A stretch of DNA of 64,000 bases from an uncultured Clostridium sp. (GTDB taxonomy: Bacteria > Bacillota > Clostridia > Clostridiales > Clostridiaceae): assembly GCA_900547475.1 (NCBI GenBank), contig URGW01000016.1:1-64000 (forward strand). The letters are read 5' to 3'. The notes beneath the pieces were generated by a model that made no database searches, had not been told where the DNA came from, and saw nothing but the letters and a program-made list of their open reading frames with translations. Below, piece after piece: positions 43,068 to 52,142 of this stretch. The position numbers were made by a program, and so were the translations under genes. The first letter of the stretch is position 1. Each line of letters starts with the position of its first letter.

Positions 43068-43565
43068 CTAATTATCTGATAAAGGTATACCATCTGCATC
43101 TTTAGTTATTGTGGTGCCACACAATATAAGTATCCCTTCAATAAATCCCCAAAGACTACCTGCACCACAAGTTAAAATAGTAACTACAATTTGTAAAATC
43201 CCTATTCCTACATAACCTAAATAAAATCTATGAATGCCAAGTCCACCTACTAAAATTCCTAATATTCCTGCTGCAACCTTAGATTTTGGCTTTCTTTCTA
43301 CATAATTTGAATTATAATTTTGATTATTGTAGTTATTAGAATAACCTTGATTGTTATTTGTATAGTAATTTTGATTATTATAACCCTCTCTATTTAAATT
43401 TTCCTTATAATCTTCTATAATATTTCCACAATTACTACAAGTAGAACTATTTAATTTTACTCCACACTTATCACAATACCCTTGTCCTTCTCCTGACTTA
43501 AAGCCACAATTAAAACAAAAATTAACACCTTCATTTAATTTTTCTCCACAATTTTTACAATACAT
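43068..43565 (-). CDS. Zinc-ribbon and TM2-domain membrane protein
   Basis: This 165-residue protein starts with two zinc ribbons (YCKNCG with FCFNCG, and YCDKCG with CSNCG). An Asn/Tyr-rich linker with repeated NNQNY-like units follows (about 55-92), then a TM2 domain of two helices (about 97-160) with GILVGGLGIHRFYLGYVGIG. TM2 proteins are widespread; their role is unclear. The linker is low-complexity and may be disordered. It probably shares a transcript with the serine hydrolase gene. Confidence 0.82.
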   Translation of the reverse strand: MYCKNCGEKLNEGVNFCFNCGFKSGEGQGYCDKCGVKLNSSTCSNCGNIIEDYKENLNREGYNNQNYYTNNNQGYSNNYNNQNYNSNYVERKPKSKVAAGILGILVGGLGIHRFYLGYVGIGILQIVVTILTCGAGSLWGFIEGILILCGTTITKDADGIPLSDN

Positions 43566-43684
43566 ATTAATTCCCCCTTAAACTGGTATGTAAATATTAT
43601 ACAGTACAAATTCAAAATATATCCATATATTTATATTATCATTAATACTTATTGTTAAAAATATGATTTCAATATAATAATAAC

Positions 43685-43717
43685 AAAAAACCTAAGATAT
43701 TTTTACCTAGGTTTTTT
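43685..43717. terminator. Terminator of the aromatic amino acid operon
   Basis: AAAAAACCTA and TAGGTTTTTT form a symmetric stem that can act for the minus-strand aro operon and for any plus-strand transcript. It lies about 130 bases beyond tyrA. Confidence 0.8.
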
Positions 43718-43849
43718 GTGCATTTTTATATTAAATTATTAACTTTTTTATTATATAGCCTCTTTATCAAGACTTTATTTTTACTATCCTTACAAGTTCC
43801 CTAAAATTTTTAAAGAAGTAATATAATAACTATATTCTTAATTAATATA

Positions 43850-44683
43850 TTACAACTTTTCTCTTCTTAAAGAAGATTTAATAAATAACTCTTGTAGAGT
43901 TTCTTTATCTTCATTTTTCACAGAATCTTTAATTTTATCCAATTCTTTTTCAAAGTTATAAATGGCTTTTAGTAAATTTTCTTTATTTCCTAAAAATAAT
44001 TGACTCCATAAAGATTCATTAATATTTGCAATTCTAGTTAAGTCTCTATAACTATCCCCTATGAATTCACCTGTATTTCGCCCCTCAATATCGCTATTTA
44101 TAAGAGCTACAGCCAAAGCATGGGGTAATTGACTAGTAAATGCTATCATTTCATCATGGTATTTAGGACATATTCTTTTGACATTCTTAAATCCCATTTT
44201 ATATGCCAAATTTTCAATTATATCCAAATTTTTATCTTTATTTTTATCAGTTACTGTAATTAAAAAATTTGCACCTTTAAAAACTTGATTTGTAGCATAA
44301 TCTATCCCTTTTTTCTCTCTTCCGGCCATTGGATGAGCAAAAACAAAATCAACCTTTTTTGGTAATATATTTATTACTTCATTAATAAATAACTGCTTAA
44401 TACCTGTAACATCTGTAATTATAGTTCCATCTTTAAAACTATCTTTATTGTTAATTATAAAACTCTTAACTAAATTAGGATAGACAGCTAAAACTATTAA
44501 ATCAGCACCTTTGATTATTTCCTTCTCATCTTCATAGCCTTCTTTAATAATTCCTAAAGCCTTTGCCTTCCTTAATGTATCTATATTTTTATCTATTCCG
44601 TAAACTTCCTCATATCCTGCTTCCTTAAGTGCCATTGCATATCCACCACCAATAACACCAAGACCTACAATAACTATTTTCAT
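43850..44683 (-). CDS. tyrA: Prephenate dehydrogenase
   Basis: This 277-residue enzyme oxidises prephenate to 4-hydroxyphenylpyruvate for tyrosine. The NAD-binding GLGVIGGGYAMALKEAG (about 7-23), acidic GIDKN after strand 2, and the active-site region FAHPMAGREKKGIDYA with SQLPHALAVAL are all present. There is no chorismate mutase or ACT extension. The ATG at 44683 has TAGGGGG before it; reading back to 44782 would pass through an intergenic repeat. It is the last gene of the operon. Confidence 0.93.
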   Translation of the reverse strand: MKIVIVGLGVIGGGYAMALKEAGYEEVYGIDKNIDTLRKAKALGIIKEGYEDEKEIIKGADLIVLAVYPNLVKSFIINNKDSFKDGTIITDVTGIKQLFINEVINILPKKVDFVFAHPMAGREKKGIDYATNQVFKGANFLITVTDKNKDKNLDIIENLAYKMGFKNVKRICPKYHDEMIAFTSQLPHALAVALINSDIEGRNTGEFIGDSYRDLTRIANINESLWSQLFLGNKENLLKAIYNFEKELDKIKDSVKNEDKETLQELFIKSSLRREKL

Positions 44684-44700
44684 AATACCCCCTATTATTT

Positions 44701-44792
44701 TAGTGGCAAGTTTCAAGTTAAGGTTGAAACTTCCTAAGGTAGTTTCTAAAATATATTTTTCCTTAAACTTTTCACTTGCCACTTATCACTTT
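44701..44792. repeat. Intergenic imperfect repeat, copy A
   Basis: The gap between aroF (copy near tyrA) and tyrA contains AAGTTTCAAGTTAAGG (44708-44723) and, at its other end, CACTTGCCACTTATCACT (44773-44790). Both strings recur in the gap before aroK. The two ends are imperfect inverted repeats of one another (AGTGGCAAGT versus ACTTGCCACT), giving a MITE-like or hairpin element that abuts the stop codon of the upstream gene. Confidence 0.6.
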
Positions 44793-45804
44793 ATAAAGTC
44801 TTTCCTTCCATCTCAGCTAAAACTTTTACCTTTTGCATTATAGTATTAAATAATTCTGGCTTTACTGATTGTTGACCATCACTTAATGCGTGTTGTGGGT
44901 CATTATGAACCTCTATCATAAGTCCATCTGCACCTGCTGCTATTGCTGCTTTTGCTAATGGTTCTACTAAGTACCAGTATCCTGAAGCATGACTTGGATC
45001 AACTATCACTGGTAAATGAGATAACTTTTTAATTACTGGTATTGCACTTAAATCTAAGGTATTTCTAGTGTATCCTTCATAAGTTCTAATTCCTCTCTCA
45101 CAAAGAATTACATTTTCATTTCCACCAGCCATTATATATTCAGCACTCATAAGCCACTCTTCTATAGTTGAAGATAATCCTCTCTTAAGTAAAATTGGCT
45201 TGTTAGTTTTACCAAGTTGCTTTAATAAATCAAAGTTTTGCATATTTCTTGCTCCAACTTGAATTACATCAACATCTCTTACAAATTCATCTATATAATC
45301 AGTAGACATTATTTCTGTTACTATTGAAAGTCCTGTCTCTTCTTTAGCACGCTTCAATAATCTTAATCCTTCAAGCTCTAATCCTTGGAAACTGTAAGGT
45401 GAAGTTCTAGGTTTGAAAGCTCCTCCTCTTAAGAAGTTAGCTCCTGATTTTTTAACAGATTTAGCTATTTCTATTATCTGTTCCTCACTTTCAACAGAAC
45501 ATGGCCCCGCCATAATTCCAAGATTATTTCCACCAACTAATGTTCCATTTACATTAACAACTGTATCTTCTGGCTTAAATAATCTATTTGCCTTTTTAAA
45601 AGGTTCTTCAACCTTTAACACTTTATCAACACCATCAAAGGTTAATAAATTGTCAGAGTCTATTCTTCTAGTGTCTCCTACAATACCTACTATACAGAAA
45701 GTTTCACCTTGAGAAAGATGAACTGCTAATCCTTGTCTATTTAATTCATTTTTTACATCAGTAATTTCTTTTTCACTACATTTTGGGTTCATTACAATAA
45801 TCAT
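44791..45804 (-). CDS. aroF: 3-deoxy-7-phosphoheptulonate (DAHP) synthase, type with N-terminal FL domain (copy 1)
   Basis: This 337-residue enzyme condenses phosphoenolpyruvate and erythrose 4-phosphate, the first shikimate-pathway step. An N-terminal ferredoxin-like regulatory domain (about 1-70) precedes a TIM barrel with AGPCSVESEEQI, RGGAFKPRTSPYSFQG, QVGARNMQNFDLL, ILLKRG and VDPSHASGYW. This AroF/KDSA-like class is inhibited through the FL domain by Tyr or Phe. Start at 45804 is chosen: GGAGG lies ten bases upstream and the length then equals the second copy (337). A second, strongly similar gene opens the operon. Confidence 0.93.
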   Translation of the reverse strand: MIIVMNPKCSEKEITDVKNELNRQGLAVHLSQGETFCIVGIVGDTRRIDSDNLLTFDGVDKVLKVEEPFKKANRLFKPEDTVVNVNGTLVGGNNLGIMAGPCSVESEEQIIEIAKSVKKSGANFLRGGAFKPRTSPYSFQGLELEGLRLLKRAKEETGLSIVTEIMSTDYIDEFVRDVDVIQVGARNMQNFDLLKQLGKTNKPILLKRGLSSTIEEWLMSAEYIMAGGNENVILCERGIRTYEGYTRNTLDLSAIPVIKKLSHLPVIVDPSHASGYWYLVEPLAKAAIAAGADGLMIEVHNDPQHALSDGQQSVKPELFNTIMQKVKVLAEMEGKTL

Positions 45805-45830
45805 TTCTACCATACCTCCATACTTCATTC

Positions 45831-45960
45831 AGTTTCAAGTGGAAAGTAATAAGTTTCAAGTTAAGGTAGAAACTCTTAAGGGAATTTGTTGAATATATTT
45901 TTCTAAAAATCTGCCCAAACATACTTTTCTCTTAACTTGTCACTTGCCACTTATCACTTA
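45831..45960. repeat. Intergenic imperfect repeat, copy B
   Basis: The 156-base gap between aroK and aroF copy 1 carries AAGTTTCAAGTTAAGG (45851-45866) and CACTTGCCACTTATCACT (45941-45958), identical to copy A, with a longer middle. The ends again resemble inverted repeats (AAGTAATAAG, AAGTTAAG versus CTTAACTTG, CTTATTACT). Copy B directly touches the aroK stop codon. Confidence 0.6.
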
Positions 45961-46461
45961 TTACTCTCTAAGTTTTGCTATTTTATTAACTATCTCTTCA
46001 AGACTTCCTATATTTTCAACTCTATAATCGCAATAATTTTTATAAAGCTCATATCTTTCATCGTATAACTTATATAATACTTCCTTACCATTTGCCAGTA
46101 AAGGTCTCTTTTCAACTTCTATATCACCTAAAATATTTTCTACTGGCCTATCAATAAAAACTATTATAGAATTTTTCTTTAAATACTCTATATTTATTCC
46201 TTTTTTAATAACTCCTCCACCAGAAGAAATAATTGTTTTTTCTTTTTCACCAAGTTCTCTACAAATCTCAGTTTCTATATTTCTGAAATAATCTTCACCA
46301 TTTTTAAATAATTCAATAATAGTCTTTCCTTGATTTTCTTCAATATAGTAATCCATATCTATAAAATTATAATTTAATTTATCTGAAAGTAAATTTCCTA
46401 CTGTAGTCTTTCCACATCCAGGTAACCCTATTAGTGTAATACTCTTCTCCATATCCTTCAT
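45961..46461 (-). CDS. aroK: Shikimate kinase
   Basis: This 166-residue kinase phosphorylates shikimate at O3. Walker A IGLPGCGKTTVGNLLS (about 12-27), the shikimate-binding FIDMDYYIEE, FRNIETEICRE, SSGGGVI and lid-region RPLLANG are visible. It is downstream of aroE by 10 bases. GGAGAGAGAGT precedes the ATG; a second ATG three codons in is possible. Length is standard for AroK. Confidence 0.95.
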   Translation of the reverse strand: MKDMEKSITLIGLPGCGKTTVGNLLSDKLNYNFIDMDYYIEENQGKTIIELFKNGEDYFRNIETEICRELGEKEKTIISSGGGVIKKGINIEYLKKNSIIVFIDRPVENILGDIEVEKRPLLANGKEVLYKLYDERYELYKNYCDYRVENIGSLEEIVNKIAKLRE

Positions 46462-46471
46462 ACTCTCTCTC

Positions 46472-47287
46472 CTACTTAAAATCTTTTGCCACCTCAGTGT
46501 ATATATAATTTATTAGTTCTTCACTTATTTCCCTATCATTAAAGATAGCTTGACTTTTAACTGCTTGCCCAACCAACATATGCAATCCACCTATAGCAAC
46601 CTTTCCTTCTTCTATTGCTATTTGAAGAAACCTAGTTTTCATAGGATTGTATACTAAATCTACAGCAACATCAAAATTTTGCATTATATTATTGCCAACT
46701 GCAGATTTATCACTATTAGGATACATTCCAACAGGAGTTGTGTTAATTATTAGATATCCACTTATACTGGATAATTCATCATAATTAATTATTGATATCC
46801 TTTTATTTATGCTATTTAAATTAACACTTTCCGGTGTTCTACTTACTATATATATTTTTTCTACTTCATTATCTAATAAATAAGTAATTACAGCCTTGCA
46901 AGCTCCTCCTGAACCTAATATAACTGCAGTTTTATTTTTTATATTTATATTTTTACTTTTAATCATAACTTCAATTCCAAAATAGTCAGTATTATATCCA
47001 TAAAGCTTATTATCCTTTAGCATTACTGTATTAACAGCACCAATTCTATTTGCTTCCTCTGAAATACAATCTAAATATTTCATTATACTTTCCTTATATG
47101 GAATTGTAACATTAAACCCTTTTATCTTAAGCAATTTAACTGCTTCAACAAAATTATCTAATTTCCCCTTAGGAATCTCAAACAATTTATAAGCACCTTC
47201 AGTATTGTTTTTCTCTAATATTATCTTATTTATTTTTGGGGATAAGCTATGACTTAACTTTTCACCTAATAATCCATAGAACTCCAT
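46472..47287 (-). CDS. aroE: Shikimate dehydrogenase (biosynthetic)
   Basis: This 271-residue NADPH enzyme reduces 3-dehydroshikimate. The N-terminal GEKLSHSLSPKINKIILEK, catalytic lysine in NVTIPYKESIMKYLD, the Rossmann loop VILGSGGACKAVITYLL with the NADPH-type VSRTPES, and NTTPVGMYPN are present. Its place between pheA and aroK shows a biosynthetic role, unlike the YdiB-like enzyme at 27 kb. A 101-base gap separates it from pheA, with no terminator visible. Confidence 0.95.
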   Translation of the reverse strand: MEFYGLLGEKLSHSLSPKINKIILEKNNTEGAYKLFEIPKGKLDNFVEAVKLLKIKGFNVTIPYKESIMKYLDCISEEANRIGAVNTVMLKDNKLYGYNTDYFGIEVMIKSKNINIKNKTAVILGSGGACKAVITYLLDNEVEKIYIVSRTPESVNLNSINKRISIINYDELSSISGYLIINTTPVGMYPNSDKSAVGNNIMQNFDVAVDLVYNPMKTRFLQIAIEEGKVAIGGLHMLVGQAVKSQAIFNDREISEELINYIYTEVAKDFK

Positions 47288-47388
47288 TTAATCACCCAAC
47301 CTTTTACTAATTAATAAATTAAGATTATAAACATACCTTATATAATTTAAAGTATTAATATTTATTTTTTATAAAATTAAGGACTTTA

Positions 47389-48561
47389 TTAACTTCTTAA
47401 TTCCTTAATTCCTTCATAGCATCCAAGCAATTTGAAATATTCACTTTTTTCTTCAACTAACTTAATCGCTTTCTTGACATCTTCATTTTCTACATTACCT
47501 TCAAAATCTACATATAAAAGATATTGCCAAGGTTCATTTTTACTTGGTCTAGACTCTATCTTTATCATATTAATATTATTTTCTGCAAAGTGACTTAAAA
47601 GGTTATATAAAGTACCCGCCTTATCATCTAATGAAAATACAACAGTAATCTTATTACATTCCTTAGCTGATTCAAGTTTTCTTCCTACTATAACAAACTT
47701 TGTATGATTATTATCTTTATCGTTTATTTCTTTTTGAATTACATCTAATCCATAAATTTTTGCTGCTCTTAAACTTGCAATAGCAGCTTTTGATTTATCA
47801 TTAAGCTCTGAAACATATTTAGCACTTATGGCTGTATTATGGAATGGTATAAGCTTTAAATTATTTTGTTTGCTTAAAAACTCACTACTTTGTTCAAATC
47901 CCTGAGGATGTGAATATATTTCTTTTATATCTTCAATTTTACTTCCTTTTACTCCTATTAAGTTTTGATCTATCTTTATACACTCTTCTCCAACTATATA
48001 AAGTCCATACTTAACTAATAGATCATAAACAGTAGTTATTGCTCCTGTACTTGAATTCTCTATAGGTAATATTCCATAATCTATTTCATTATTTTTTAAT
48101 GCTAAAAATACATCTTCAAATTCTTCGTAATCTGTAGTTGTGTGATTTTCACCAAAGTATTTAATCATAGCCTCTTCACTAAAAGAACCTCTTACACCTT
48201 GATATCCAATTTTAATATTCTCTAAATCTCTTTTACTTTCGTTAGTTGATATATTTTCTTCTATTGAGTCTATAATCCTACCATTTTTATTATTACCATA
48301 AATAATATCCGCTTGTAGACTTCTACTTAATTCCATTAAATAAGTGAAGAACTTTTCTGTAAGCCTTGAATACTCCTTATTATTAAGTCTATTAACATTC
48401 TTTTCAATAACTTCAGCTTCCCTTGCTCCATTAAAAATTGGAATATTATTTTCTATCTTATACTTCGCTACATTTATAGCAACATTCATTCTCTTTTCAA
48501 ATAATTCAACTAACTCTTTATCTATTTTATCAATTTCATTTCTACATTCTGAAAGATTCAT
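47389..48561 (-). CDS. pheA: Bifunctional chorismate mutase/prephenate dehydratase
   Basis: This 390-residue protein makes phenylpyruvate from chorismate. An AroQ-class chorismate mutase helix bundle comes first (about 1-85, RNEIDKIDKELVELFEKR). The prephenate dehydratase domain follows (about 113-295, GYQGVRGSFSEEA, ILPIENSSTGAI, NHTKFVIVGR). A C-terminal ACT domain (about 300-385) carries ESRPSKNEPWQYLLYVD, the Phe-binding ESRP motif. Phenylalanine feedback is expected. Strong GGGAGG precedes the ATG and aroC ends 22 bases before. Confidence 0.95.
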   Translation of the reverse strand: MNLSECRNEIDKIDKELVELFEKRMNVAINVAKYKIENNIPIFNGAREAEVIEKNVNRLNNKEYSRLTEKFFTYLMELSRSLQADIIYGNNKNGRIIDSIEENISTNESKRDLENIKIGYQGVRGSFSEEAMIKYFGENHTTTDYEEFEDVFLALKNNEIDYGILPIENSSTGAITTVYDLLVKYGLYIVGEECIKIDQNLIGVKGSKIEDIKEIYSHPQGFEQSSEFLSKQNNLKLIPFHNTAISAKYVSELNDKSKAAIASLRAAKIYGLDVIQKEINDKDNNHTKFVIVGRKLESAKECNKITVVFSLDDKAGTLYNLLSHFAENNINMIKIESRPSKNEPWQYLLYVDFEGNVENEDVKKAIKLVEEKSEYFKLLGCYEGIKELRS

Positions 48562-48583
48562 GTTTTACCTCCCTTTTCACCTC

Positions 48584-49711
48584 CTAGTATAATCCAATAT
48601 TTGTATGCTCCCCGGAGGTAAATCCAATATTTGGATTATGCTGCATCAATTCTAATATCCCTATAGCAGTTACTGCTTCTATAACTGGAAGTGCTCTTTG
48701 TACAATGCATGGATCATGTCTTCCTTCTATGCTTAACTTAGTTTCTTCCATTGTAGCTATATTAACAGTGCTTTGCTCTTTAAATATTGATGCTGTTGGT
48801 TTTATTGCAACATTAAATATTATTGGCATTCCATTAGTTATTCCACCTAAAATTCCACCATTATTATTAGTTTTTGTTTTTATAGTTTTACCATCTAAGT
48901 AATATTCATCATTAGCTTCTGATCCCCTCATTTTAGATATATCAAATCCTTTTCCAAATTCAATTCCCTTAACTGCAGGAACTGAAAACATTAAGTGAGC
49001 TAATGTTGATTCTACTGAATCAAAGAATGGATTACCAACTCCAGGCTTTATACCTAAAACAGCACACTCTATAGTTCCACCTATAGAATCCATATCTTTT
49101 CTTGCATTCATAACTTCTTGTCTCATATCTTCTTCTAATTTTGGATTAATTAAAGGTAATTCTTTTCCTTTAAATGATGATATTAATTCTTCATTTATAT
49201 CTACATCTAAAAAGCTTTTATCTTTAATACTTCCTATAGAATTAACATGTGCTGCAATTGATATTCCTTTGCTTTCTAATATTTGTTTACAAATAGCTCC
49301 TGCAAATACAAGTGGTGCAGTTATTCTTCCTGAAAAATGCCCTCCACCCCTATAGTCATTAAAACCATCATATTTTAAGTAACCAGTATAATCTGCATGC
49401 CCTGGTCTCATTATATCTTTAAGCTTTGAATAATCCTTAGATTTAGTATTAGAATTTCTTATTATTGCACAAAGTGGAGTTCCTGTAGTTTTACCTTCAA
49501 AATATCCACTTAATATTTCTGGTACATCTCCTTCTTTTCTTGGAGTTGATAATGGACTTTTTCCTGGTGCTCTTCTTGCCATTTCTACCATTACCTTATC
49601 CATATCAATATGAAGACCTGAAGGTAAACCATCAATATTTATTCCTATAGCATTTCCATGAGATTCTCCAAAAATAGATATTCTTATATTATTTCCCCAC
49701 ATTCCACTCAT
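48584..49711 (-). CDS. aroC: Chorismate synthase
   Basis: This 375-residue FMN-dependent enzyme forms chorismate from EPSP. Signatures are FGESHGNAIGINIDGLPSG (first), RPGHADYTGYLKYDGFNDYRGGGHFSGR (second region, given only by its ends here as RPGHADYTG and GGGHFSGR) and GRHDPCIVQRALPV. AGGAGG lies 8 bases upstream of the ATG at 49711, inside the end of aroA, giving a 23-base overlap and translational coupling. An ATG two codons earlier lies too near that site. Confidence 0.95.
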   Translation of the reverse strand: MSGMWGNNIRISIFGESHGNAIGINIDGLPSGLHIDMDKVMVEMARRAPGKSPLSTPRKEGDVPEILSGYFEGKTTGTPLCAIIRNSNTKSKDYSKLKDIMRPGHADYTGYLKYDGFNDYRGGGHFSGRITAPLVFAGAICKQILESKGISIAAHVNSIGSIKDKSFLDVDINEELISSFKGKELPLINPKLEEDMRQEVMNARKDMDSIGGTIECAVLGIKPGVGNPFFDSVESTLAHLMFSVPAVKGIEFGKGFDISKMRGSEANDEYYLDGKTIKTKTNNNGGILGGITNGMPIIFNVAIKPTASIFKEQSTVNIATMEETKLSIEGRHDPCIVQRALPVIEAVTAIGILELMQHNPNIGFTSGEHTNIGLY

Positions 49712-50984
49712 GAACATTTCCTCCTAAAGCTTTAAAGTCTTCAAAGAAATTTGGATAAGATTTAGCTATACATTCATAATCCTTTATCACTATTGGTTCT
49801 TCACATCTTGTAGAAGCTATTGCTAAAGTCATAGCTATTCTATGATCTTTATGACTCCACACTTCTACTCCACCTTGTAATTTTTCTACTCCTGTAACTA
49901 TTAATCCATCTTCTTTTTCAATTATTTTAGCACCTAATTTATTTAACTCTGATGTTACTGCAGCAAGTCTATCACATTCTTTAATTCTTAACCTTCCTGC
50001 ATTTATTATTTCTGTTGTACCATTTGTTAAAGCAGCTACAGATGTAAGTACAGGTATAATATCTGGACATTGACTTCCATCAATTACTGTACTCTTTAAC
50101 TCTCCATTAAGAGTAGCACTTACTCCTATATCATTTGCTTTAAATACAACATTCATTCTTTCTAATATATCAATTACTTCTTTATCGCCCTGAAGAGAAT
50201 TTAAATCTAAATCCTTACATAATACATCATTACCTAATGCATCTGCTGATAAGAAAAATGCAGCTTGAGAATAATCCCCCTCAACTCTATAATTTATTGC
50301 CTTATATTTTTGATTTCCTTTAATAATAAACTCTCTATAATTATTATTAATTATTTCTACTCCAAAATCACTCATTGCCCTTAATGTTAAATCAATATAT
50401 CCCTTTGATTCCATTTCAGTAGTAATCACAATTTTAGAATCTTCCTTTAATAATGGTAATGTAAATAATAATCCAGTTATAAATTGAGAACTTACATTAC
50501 CCTCTACTTCAAAAGTTCCTGGCTTTAATTCGCCATCTATAACTAAATTAAGATTTCCTTCTTCATAAGAATATTCAATTCCTTGTCTTTCAAATATATT
50601 ATAATAAGTAGTTAATGGCCTTTTTCCTAAATTACCTCTACCTATAAACTTGCTACTCCCTTTGAATAATAATGAAATAGGAACTAAAAACCTTAATGTG
50701 GAACCTGATTCATTGCAATCAATAATTCTACTTTCTTTTGCTTTTTCATCACTTCCATATGCTCCTATTACTTCAATATAATCTTTGTGTTTAACTATTC
50801 TAGCCCCTAAAGAATTCATTGCATCAATAGTTGCTATAATGTCATCTGAATAATCTATATTTTCTATAACGCATAATCCATCACTTAAAGCAGCACAAAT
50901 AATTGCTCTATGTGCCATACTTTTTGAAGGTGGTATTTTTACCTCTCCTTTAAGCTTTGATGGATATATCTTTAAATCTGCCAT
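49689..50984 (-). CDS. aroA: 5-enolpyruvylshikimate-3-phosphate synthase
   Basis: This 431-residue two-domain enzyme joins phosphoenolpyruvate to shikimate 3-phosphate. PPSKSMAHRAIICAALSDG at the N-terminus, NESGSTLRFLVP, the first-site region RGNLGKRPLTTYYN, GDYSQAAFFL and RIKECDRLAAVTSEL near the end are family markers. In the site where many plant and bacterial class I enzymes read GNAGTAMRP, it has NESGSTLRF, a class II-like sequence often associated with lower glyphosate affinity. It follows aroB by 13 bases. Confidence 0.95.
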   Translation of the reverse strand: MADLKIYPSKLKGEVKIPPSKSMAHRAIICAALSDGLCVIENIDYSDDIIATIDAMNSLGARIVKHKDYIEVIGAYGSDEKAKESRIIDCNESGSTLRFLVPISLLFKGSSKFIGRGNLGKRPLTTYYNIFERQGIEYSYEEGNLNLVIDGELKPGTFEVEGNVSSQFITGLLFTLPLLKEDSKIVITTEMESKGYIDLTLRAMSDFGVEIINNNYREFIIKGNQKYKAINYRVEGDYSQAAFFLSADALGNDVLCKDLDLNSLQGDKEVIDILERMNVVFKANDIGVSATLNGELKSTVIDGSQCPDIIPVLTSVAALTNGTTEIINAGRLRIKECDRLAAVTSELNKLGAKIIEKEDGLIVTGVEKLQGGVEVWSHKDHRIAMTLAIASTRCEEPIVIKDYECIAKSYPNFFEDFKALGGNVHEWNVGK

Positions 50985-50997
50985 ACAATCTCCTCTT

Positions 50998-52047
50998 TTA
51001 TTTATTAAAAAATTCTGCTGTAGTTTTATATATTTCTGAACTTCCTATTTCCTTTAAAATAATTACATTTAAATCATTTCCTAATTTCTTCTTATCTAAA
51101 TTTATAGCTTCTAAAGTTTCCTCAATATTAACATCAAGTTCATAAGGAAGATTATATTTAACTAAAATATCCTTAATTCTTTGAGAAGTTCCCTTTTTAG
51201 TTAATCCTTTTTCTTCACTAATTTTGCTTATTACATACATTCCAATGGCAACACCTTCACCATGACTGTATTTAGTGTAATTATAATATTGTTCTATAGC
51301 ATGACCTAAAGTATGACCAAAATTTAAAAGCATTCTTTCGCCTCTATCTTTTTCATCATTCTCCACAACTTGCCTCTTAATATCACAACATTTGTGGATA
51401 ACTAATTCCATATTGTTGATTAATTGTTTTTTATTTACCATTTTTTCAAGATAATCAAAGAATTGTTTATCCTTAATACATCCATATTTAATAACTTCCG
51501 CCATTCCATCTATAAAAAATCTATTATCTAATGTATTTAATACTTCTGGATCTATTAATACACACTTTGGATGATAAAAACTTCCTACTAAGTTTTTTCC
51601 CCTATCTAAATCTACTGCTACTTTTCCTCCAACACTACTATCAACTTGTGCTAAAAGTGATGTTGGTATTTGCACAAAGTCAACTCCTCTTAAATATGTA
51701 GAAGCTACAAAGCCTGCTAGGTCTCCTATAACTCCTCCACCTAATGCAATTATCAAATCACTTCTAGTTAAATTAAAATCTAGAAGTTCATTATATACAA
51801 TAGGTAATGTATTAAAGTTTTTAGTTTCCTCACCTGGTTTCAATGATAATAAATTAACTTCAAAACCATTCTTTTTTAACTCTTCACTAATTTTTCCACC
51901 ATAATACTTGTTTACATTATCATCTGTAATAATAAATATTTTCTTTCCCTTATATACCCTACTAATTTCTTCTGAAACCCTATTAATAAGTCCCTTTTCA
52001 ATTATAATTTGATAACTTCTATCCTTTAAATCAACCTTTAACTCCAT
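50998..52047 (-). CDS. aroB: 3-dehydroquinate synthase
   Basis: This 349-residue NAD- and metal-dependent cyclase turns DAHP into 3-dehydroquinate. GGGVIGDLAGFVASTYLRG, IPTSLLAQVDSSVGGK, the metal-binding FGHTLGHAIEQY and HGEGVAIGM are present. Its product must be dehydrated by AroD or AroQ, yet neither is in this operon. It starts 95 bases after aroF copy 2, across a repeat-like spacer. Confidence 0.95.
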   Translation of the reverse strand: MELKVDLKDRSYQIIIEKGLINRVSEEISRVYKGKKIFIITDDNVNKYYGGKISEELKKNGFEVNLLSLKPGEETKNFNTLPIVYNELLDFNLTRSDLIIALGGGVIGDLAGFVASTYLRGVDFVQIPTSLLAQVDSSVGGKVAVDLDRGKNLVGSFYHPKCVLIDPEVLNTLDNRFFIDGMAEVIKYGCIKDKQFFDYLEKMVNKKQLINNMELVIHKCCDIKRQVVENDEKDRGERMLLNFGHTLGHAIEQYYNYTKYSHGEGVAIGMYVISKISEEKGLTKKGTSQRIKDILVKYNLPYELDVNIEETLEAINLDKKKLGNDLNVIILKEIGSSEIYKTTAEFFNK

Positions 52048-52064
52048 ACTACTATCCTTCCTTA

Positions 52065-52140
52065 TATATTAATTAGTAGTTTTTATATAGTAGCTTAGAA
52101 TAAAGTTACCAACTACCCATCCGCTACTAACTCCTAACTG
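52065..52140. repeat. Repeat-like spacer between aroF copy 2 and aroB
   Basis: The minus strand shows successive related words, AGTTAGGAGTTAGTAG, then GGGTAGTTGG, then CTACTATAT and ACTACTAA. Such GTTAG/GTAG-rich spacers look like short degenerate tandem repeats with partial inverted symmetry. It differs from copies A and B in sequence, but occupies the same kind of place, right after a stop codon. Confidence 0.4.
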
Positions 52141-52142
52141 AT

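Noticed and set aside
44684..44782. N-terminal extension of TyrA by 33 codons
   Set aside because: The extension is translated intergenic repeat; the GGGGG ribosome site and the Rossmann start MKIVIVGLG support 44683.
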